From: Tubiluchus corallicola
Taxonomy: Eukaryota; Priapulida; Priapulimorpha; Priapulimorphida; Tubiluchidae
NCBI GenBank assembly: GCA_030141605.1
Contig: JAQGDQ010000188.1
Coordinates: 62,001-126,000 of the forward strand
Reading direction: 5' to 3'
Length of the DNA: 64,000 bases
This document shows positions 40,701 through 64,000 of the stretch, piece by piece. The notes beneath the pieces were generated by a model, which searched no databases, was not told the origin of the DNA, and was given only the letters and a program-made list of their open reading frames with translations. How positions within the stretch are numbered: the stretch's first letter is position 1; each line of letters starts with the position of its first letter. Position numbers and translations under genes: made by a program.

Positions 40701-41373
40701 AGTGTTTACCTCAAAACTTACCATTATCTGAATAAAATCAATGCTCAATATCTGTATCCAGCATGCTGACAAGCATAACACGATTGTTAACTCCAGTAGA
40801 ACAAAGTGTATTATATTTATTAACAACCAGACTTTAATTAACTTACCTAGAATTATAATTAATGGTACAGCGTTAAATTGAACAGATGAGGTGGGTCATC
40901 TGGTTTCAAACTAACATCAAAGCTTAATCAAATCGCTCTAATATGGAGAAAAGATTTTATTTCATCTGTTAATACTACATTGTGCTTCTTTAAGTCGGCA
41001 ACTGATAAACAAGTAATGTTTAAATTGTTTCGTGCTTACTGTTGCTCCTTCTATGGATATTCAATTAATCATTTATCAAAGAACTGTATGCCGACGCTAT
41101 TTAGAAATATAGAAATATAGAAAAGCACTGTGACGAAAATCTTGAACTTGCTTAGAAATTCTCATTCCAGCATGACATTGTGTGTTGCTGATGCATATCC
41201 TCTAAATATACTTTTCTTTTAAAGCTCTATTATAACATAAATATATTTGTTAATCCAGTTCTCTAATCATTGGCTGTGTTAAATAACAATACTAGTATAA
41301 GCATTCTAGGCACAAACGTATTAGGGCACACATGAACTACTATACTTATGTGTATATTGACTTATGGATATAT

Positions 41374-41417
<44 letters not shown>

Positions 41418-42517
41418 ATCTATTGACGTAATAGCATACATTCCATTCTGTATTCTGGACTTTGCATAATGAATATGTAATTGAAAGTTTGACTGTTAAT
41501 GATATTAATGAAATGTATGTACCAATGTAACATGGTGATGTACGTACTAAAGTATAACGTGTAATGCAACATTATGAGTGAATAAAAATAACATATATAT
41601 ATATATATATGGGCCTATTACGTGCTATGTAGATTCAGGCATACTAGAAGATTGTACACCAGATCCAGATGAGGAAGGTTTTACTCCCGCGGGAACATCG
41701 GATACCGGCTTAGAACCACCAAGCGATGGTTCTGCTGACCTGCCATTCATTGATCATGCTGTAGTTGTCATTGGTGATGGCATATTTGAAGGCACAGAAT
41801 TCTACATAATTCAGAATAGGTGATTAGAAAAATTGATTTAAATTTGTGTTGTTACTGATGGCTTCCTCTATTATTTTGCCTACAGGCGAGTGCTTGGATA
41901 TTTAGAGAATTAAATTATCATTTCTTTCAAAGCAGACCAGTGCCAAAATTCACATAATTCTTTGTGGTTACTCGCTTACAAAGAAACCAGTCTATTTCGG
42001 TCTTGTACGTGTAATAAGTTTTAGCCAGTTTTTATGTTGTGATGTCACAACAGTGTTACTACATATTCTAAATTTTTACAAAAATGGATCCATGACAATA
42101 ATAAATGCCGTTCTAAATGACACATTCAGGTAGTTAGACAAGAAAAAGCTGAATTAGCCAGTTGCCCAATGCTTCGAATTCCGAACTAGTGAAATTTTAA
42201 CACTTTAAAAGCAAAAATGTAAGTAAATATTAACGACTTGCTTCAAATTTGAGCAGAATAATTCAAAAAAACTTATTTGCAATTCTCGTGGTTTTTATTA
42301 TGAGTTTTCTTTGTTCCAACTGCTTGCGAAAGCTAAGAAGTCGATATTCTGATTAATCTTTTCATGCTGATTTTCTACTTTTTTCACGTGCAGTTGGGGC
42401 GTTAACGACCAGCCAGGTGGTTGGGGTGATCGTGGTCAGGCGCTGATCAAGAAAGGAGCTTGTGGAATAGGAACTTACGTCGTGCAACCAGATCTCGGAA
42501 CCTCCGGAGGAAACTGA
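30435..42517 (+). CDS. Secreted papain-family (C1A) cysteine protease, cathepsin-like (9 exons, 490 aa)
   Basis: Exons 30435-30768, 34842-34981, 35677-35958, 37400-37432, 37877-38056, 39781-39875, 40252-40349, 41633-41819 and 42394-42517 join to 1473 nt. Residues 1-21 are a signal peptide. About 75 residues of Asn/Lys/Gly/Arg-rich low-complexity sequence follow. Residues ~100-180 look like an I29 inhibitor prodomain (SEYDKNKNLVKRL aligns with the ERFNIN motif). TRRRKR is a likely furin-type site before the mature enzyme. The catalytic set is intact: oxyanion Gln in DQGDCGSC, nucleophile Cys258, GCGGG, His429 in IDHAVVVIG, and Asn449 in NSWG. Tyr259 replaces the usual Trp after the nucleophile, as in cathepsin C. 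A ~33-residue acidic insertion (TPDPDEEGF...) precedes His429. It should be a secreted or lysosomal endopeptidase; the exact cathepsin class is unclear. Confidence 0.9.
31870..32250. repeat. Degenerate repeat region rich in TAGCCTAGCC and GGGTATA
   Basis: Intron 1 of the protease gene contains repeated, loosely palindromic blocks: TAGCCTAGCC appears several times, alternating with GGGTATA/TATACCC pairs and CCAGATTA or CCTGATTA. A related fragment (GGAGGGTATATTCTGGACTA) recurs at 32845. Unit length is irregular (about 60 bases). Confidence 0.6.
34842..34981 (+). CDS. Cysteine protease, exon 2 (prodomain)
   Basis: Acceptor TCTGTGTTGTAG, donor AAG|GTTAGT, phase 1 to 0. Encodes a basic helical segment with the I29-like core SEYDKNKNLVKRL. 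Confidence 0.8.
35596..35626 (+). repeat. (TA)n microsatellite
   Basis: About 15 TA repeats in intron 2 of the protease gene, 50 bases before the exon 3 acceptor. Confidence 0.95.
35677..35958 (+). CDS. Cysteine protease, exon 3 (end of prodomain, maturation site)
   Basis: Acceptor TTTTTACTTTAG, donor CAG|GTAACA, phase 0 to 0. Encodes the end of the prodomain, the polybasic TRRRKR cleavage site, and the start of the mature domain (WDILGCMSPVYDQ) with the oxyanion-hole Gln as its last codon. Confidence 0.88.
36800..37295 (+). mobile_element. Decayed 3' fragment of a non-LTR retrotransposon
   Basis: In intron 3, frameshifted peptide pieces in order (NLRKLKVAFDVSAR, FSYDASARYISTRLN, LNKFENFICKSILNSDVNF) resemble the C-terminal end of reverse-transcriptase ORF2 proteins. 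A short 3' UTR then ends in an (AAATC)n tail (TTAAATCAAATCAAATCA, to about 37298). The fragment is 5' truncated and has several frameshifts. The family assignment is by pattern only. Confidence 0.5.
37400..37432 (+). CDS. Cysteine protease, 33-nt micro-exon with catalytic Cys
   Basis: Exon of 11 codons (GDCGSCYAFAT) between acceptor TTTCTACAG and donor ACT|GTGAGT, phase 0 on both sides. It carries the nucleophile and the first part of the active-site helix. Skipping it would keep the frame but destroy catalysis. Confidence 0.88.
37692..37770 (+). repeat. (TC)n microsatellite
   Basis: About 39 uninterrupted TC repeats in intron 4, roughly 105 bases before the exon 5 acceptor. As a long pyrimidine tract on the transcribed sense strand it could affect splicing of the flanking exons. 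Confidence 0.97.
37877..38056 (+). CDS. Cysteine protease, exon 5
   Basis: Acceptor CTACGCTCAG, donor ATC|GTAAGC, phase 0. Encodes the continuation of the active-site helix (MEALETM), the STQHVVDCS strand and the GCGGG motif, both hallmark C1A features. Confidence 0.9.
38151..39317. mobile_element. Tc1/mariner-type non-autonomous element with internal tandem repeats
   Basis: The left end TACAGGGTGTCTCAAAAGT (38151) is matched by the right end, whose reverse complement is TACACAGAGCTTCTCAAAAG (to 39317). Both ends abut TA. Inside, 38640-39080 holds about three or four diverged copies of a ~115-125-bp unit with landmarks CTTGAATTCAT, GAAAATCGGACT and GAATTCGCTCTAGTAT. No transposase domain was recognised. 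It lies in intron 5 of the protease gene. Confidence 0.6.
39605..39712 (+). repeat. CA/CG-rich simple-sequence stretch
   Basis: Purine-pyrimidine alternating segment (GCACGCATGCACACATACAC and similar), a diverged (CA)n repeat in intron 5, about 70 bases before the next acceptor. Confidence 0.7.
39781..39875 (+). CDS. Cysteine protease, exon 6
   Basis: Acceptor TTTTTCTCAG, donor AAG|GTAAGT, phase 0 to 2. Encodes AAAQTCKENDAAIGFFT and the following strand region of the mature protease. Confidence 0.85.
40252..40349 (+). CDS. Cysteine protease, exon 7
   Basis: Acceptor TTTTGTTTTAG, donor TTG|GTAAGT, phase 2 to 1. Encodes IQYIDQLLKTGPVIVGIWA, the GPV(I/A)V strand seen in C1A peptidases before the histidine. 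Confidence 0.88.
41369..41416 (+). repeat. (TA)n microsatellite
   Basis: About 24 TA units preceded by diverged GGATATATGGATATA; intron 7 of the protease gene. A second TA run at about 41593-41610 lies 22 bases before the exon 8 acceptor. Confidence 0.95.
41633..41819 (+). CDS. Cysteine protease, exon 8 (catalytic His)
   Basis: Either TAG|ATTCAG at 41633 or CAG|GC at 41639 keeps the frame. The first was chosen because it gives YTIDSGILEDC, like the Y-x-SGI-x-C of cathepsins. Encodes the acidic insertion, catalytic His429 and QN of QNSWG. Donor TAG|GTGATT, phase 2. Confidence 0.82.
42394..42517 (+). CDS. Cysteine protease, last exon (NSWG and C-terminus)
   Basis: Acceptor TTCACGTGCAG; the split codon AG|T completes NSWG. 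Encodes WGVNDQPGGWGDRGQALI then KKGACGIGTYVVQPD and stop TGA at 42515-42517. The GWGDRG...CGIGTY ending is typical of C1A proteases. Confidence 0.9.
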
Positions 42518-42766
42518 ACATGCCGACTGCAAATGTTACTGGAATTAACAACTTACATCATAATAAATGTAATGAGAGACTATGTGGGACGCTCGCGCCT
42601 ATTTGCTATGTTCTTTGCTAAATTACTTTCTTTCGTTGCTATTACGCAAAAAGTGTTGGACTTCTCTAAAGAGCAAGTTACATGTACTATGCAAAGAAGA
42701 GAAATTTCTCTCCGAGAACTAGTTGTTTTAATTTATTGCGAAATTATAAAGGGTGTTCACTTTGTA

Positions 42767-42772
42767 AATAAA
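42767..42772 (+). terminator. Probable polyadenylation signal of the cysteine protease gene
   Basis: AATAAA 250 bases after the stop codon, the best-placed signal. An earlier AATAAA at 42562-42567 and another near 42837 are alternatives. Confidence 0.5.
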
Positions 42773-44623
42773 AGTTGATATATAATATTGGCTATAAGAA
42801 ATTTCAAAACATGACGCATTATAATTATATTGTCGGAAATAAAAAAAACTTTTATTGAATTTTACGGATGTGTTGTTTATTCAAAATTGTCCATCGCTTA
42901 AAAAATGCACTCAGCTCAATTTCGCCATTCATATTCTGAAATTAATTCGTGCAACGAATGTTAGCATTGTTGTGCAACTTTTCTCAACTGTAACAACAAC
43001 AACATAAGCTGTAAAAGTTGCAGAACAATATATTATATATAGGTATATATTGCCGTTTATGTGCATATACACGTACCGAAGTTTAAACTACAATAAAGCA
43101 AGTAGCCTACAAAGTTGAAATTTCACATTACACAGTACATTGCGAAGGTTACAACTTTATAGCTTTAGCAGTTTTTAAGTAAAAGCTTTTGCATGTTAAA
43201 AAATTAAATGCGAGAACAAGGTCAGCTAATTATCCATGTTGACATATTTATTAAGCGTTCAATACATAACTGCAAAACAATATAGAAATCAACTACTAGT
43301 TTACGATGTCCTCATCGCAGCAAACAAAGCACTGAAAATTTGTTGTCAAGGAAAAAAATTAGATTTAATCCTTTGGTCTTGATTAAGGTATCTGGAATTC
43401 CCTTAAAGAGAAATTGTACGAATGACACCAGACAAAACGGTTTGATGAGAGGAAAGATCAAAAATTTTTAATTCTGGATCAAATTTCTGGCAAAACAAAG
43501 TATCTATATTTGCAAAGACACGTATTAATTAATGTACACATATAGTATGTTCATATGTAGTACTGTATGTATGCACGTATGTATTAATGTAGTACTTAAT
43601 ATAATCACAATGTCATTAAGCGAATGTTATATTTATGTGCAAGACCTTTATTGAGTTCCTTCACGGATTAGCGTCACGTCTGTCTGGCATCCTCTGTCGA
43701 CTTCCTGTGCACGTAATGCCCATAATTAACTGAGGGTCATTAAATCTAATATAGAACTGGTAATTAGCACGCCAAAATGTAATTAATACGCGCAAAAAGA
43801 CAATAATTCGTCTTACACTCAAGCAAAACGTACCGTAAAGCAAGCATGAAAAAGTGTTGTATTTAGTCGCAGTAAGATAGAATTAATTAAAAATCTAAAA
43901 GCTAAGTAAATGAAAAGAAACGTATTTATAAATCATATTCTGTATATTTAAAATGCTGGTAAGACACATCCAGGTATTGCATTGGACACTACTCACACTA
44001 GTAAGCGTAAAACGTATAAGGTATTCGTATTGCGTTTATTTATTATGTACTGACCTATCCAATATTTCGGTAAATAGAAGAACTGAATTTTCCTCGATGA
44101 TTACGAGGATGAACCAGTTTCATATCATTTAAAAAGTACGGTTTCATCATTTTATTTCAATTCCGATAATGTTTTACCCCTTTCATGCGCGTAATTCATA
44201 TACGCATCTAACGCTTAAATACGTCTAAAATACGATCGCCGTTCGTTTGCGGGACTTTCTCAGTTTTAATTAAAGCTCGCCAGAAGCTGCTTATGGCTCG
44301 TAGCAGCTTCGCACTCTTGGTCAATATAGGTGTTGTAATCCATTAACATGACTTCCTACCTAGATTCCCATTAATGTGTCTTGCCGCGGAAACATCAATA
44401 GAAGTTTTATATAAAGTGCTTCGTAGAACACGTGCAAGAAAGTCGAGGAGCAAGGCTATCATGGCTGCAACGTTGGATTACAATCAACGTGGATGTATTC
44501 AGTAAAGATTTTACCTGTACTGAAGAGCAGACATGCGCCAGGTATTAAAGTAAGAGACAATGCACGTTGCTGAGAACATTTGTACAGCGATGAAAGCTAA
44601 ATAACGCAACAGAATCTTGCAAT
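42773..44623. other. Intergenic region between protease and pappalysin genes
   Basis: AT-rich, with no gene or clear repeat recognised. Because the flanking genes are in tandem, the pappalysin promoter and 5' UTR should lie in its right part, but no core promoter element could be assigned. Confidence 0.5.
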
Positions 44624-63123
<18,500 letters not shown>

Positions 63124-63360
63124 GTAAGGCAATCAAAATTAAATCCTGTAACAAGTAACAAAGACAAAATTTGCGCCACGGAGATGCTACGGATGTTCTT
63201 ACATTACTGATTTGTCAGTGGAGCAGGCCACACTGTTATGTATAGGCCCAATTGTACATTATGTACTAGCAAAGGCCTAGGTGAATAAAATGTAATACAT
63301 TCGGTCTACCTAGTACACTAAACCAGTTAACTCAATGGTCTAAATTGCCAATTAAACACG

Positions 63361-63497
63361 ATGAATGAATGAATGAATGAATGAATGAATAAACGAACAA
63401 ATGAATGAATGAGTGAGTGAGTGAAGGAAGGAAGGAAGGAAGAAAGAAAGAAACGGACGAATGAACGAATGAATGGGTGAATGAATAAATAAAGCAA
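63361..63497 (+). repeat. (GAAT)n / GAGT / GAAG compound microsatellite
   Basis: Tetranucleotide repeat with blocks GAAT, GAGT, GAAG and AAAG that differ by single substitutions, in the intron after pappalysin exon 17. No further exon was seen to the window end. Confidence 0.95.
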
Positions 63498-64000
63498 CGT
63501 TTTTTGTTGCTAGATAGTACTTGTCACTAATTTTTAAAACCGATTTATAAGACATTTTATAAGTTCCTAAAATTATTACATTCATAAAATTTACACACGT
63601 TTTTCTCATATTGTGCTCTGTCAATCATGGCCAGTTCTTTCGAACAACTTTAAATTTCAGCAATGACTGTTTTTTGATATTTTTTTAAATTTAATGCCAA
63701 ACAATTATGATCTAAGAGATAGGTTTACACTTAATACTCGCGTGAAAAAAATCGCTAGAAATTACCTAAGCGCACACGAAAAATGCTCGCGCCGCGGGAG
63801 TATTAAACTGACCTTTCGCAAATCTTTATAATGATAATTGTAACATTAAGTTTCAGACAGAATAAGCGATTGATGATGATCGTGAAAAGGTCAAAGGTTA
63901 AGTGTATCAGACAAAGAATTTGTGTACACTTACAACACCTCGCAGCCATTGGTATTGTAATACTAACAGTAATAACAACTAGCTAGAGCCTTACATAGTT

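Overview
This window looks like an intron-rich, AT-rich invertebrate animal genome. All four genes found have GT-AG introns. They encode metazoan extracellular or membrane families: a claudin-like tetraspan protein, a coiled-coil H-type lectin, a papain-family cysteine protease and a pappalysin (PAPP-A-like) metalloprotease. The intervening DNA is full of microsatellites, a tRNA-derived SINE, foldback elements and non-LTR retrotransposon remnants. The species cannot be fixed from the sequence alone. There is no bacterial operon, CRISPR array or rRNA.

Layout. 1-7537 holds no gene I can support. 7538-16145 (+) is a five-exon claudin/PMP22-like membrane protein of 359 residues. 16146-20818 is intergenic and contains a MITE-like element. 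20819-22970 (-) is a two-exon secreted coiled-coil protein of 358 residues with a C-terminal H-type lectin domain. 22971-30434 is intergenic and contains a tRNA-Gly-derived SINE, a tRNA-like pseudogene and a long (about 0.9 kb arms) inverted repeat. 30435-42517 (+) is a nine-exon secreted C1A cysteine protease of 490 residues, with the catalytic Cys in a 33-nt micro-exon. 44624 to beyond 63123 (+) is a pappalysin gene with 17 exons in the window (at least 1451 codons); its 3' end (remaining CCP/sushi and C-terminal LNR) lies beyond the window edge.

The exon models were assembled by hand from splice sites and reading-frame phase. In every gene the phases add up exactly (1080, 1077 and 1473 nt for the three complete genes). 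In the pappalysin gene the joined exons run collinear with vertebrate PAPP-A as I remember it. Three neighbouring genes encode predicted secreted proteins (lectin, cysteine protease, metalloprotease), but they are on mixed strands and belong to unrelated families, so a shared pathway is speculation.

The introns hold most of the unusual structure: a 580-bp compound tetranucleotide mosaic, a 20-bp minisatellite with a three-unit higher-order period, a Tc1/mariner-type TIR element with internal tandem repeats, a palindromic GTACG-rich element, and two 3' fragments of non-LTR retrotransposons. None of the findings amounts to a clear new system. The most distinctive are the modified cysteine protease and the long inverted repeat with a decayed coding remnant in its centre.
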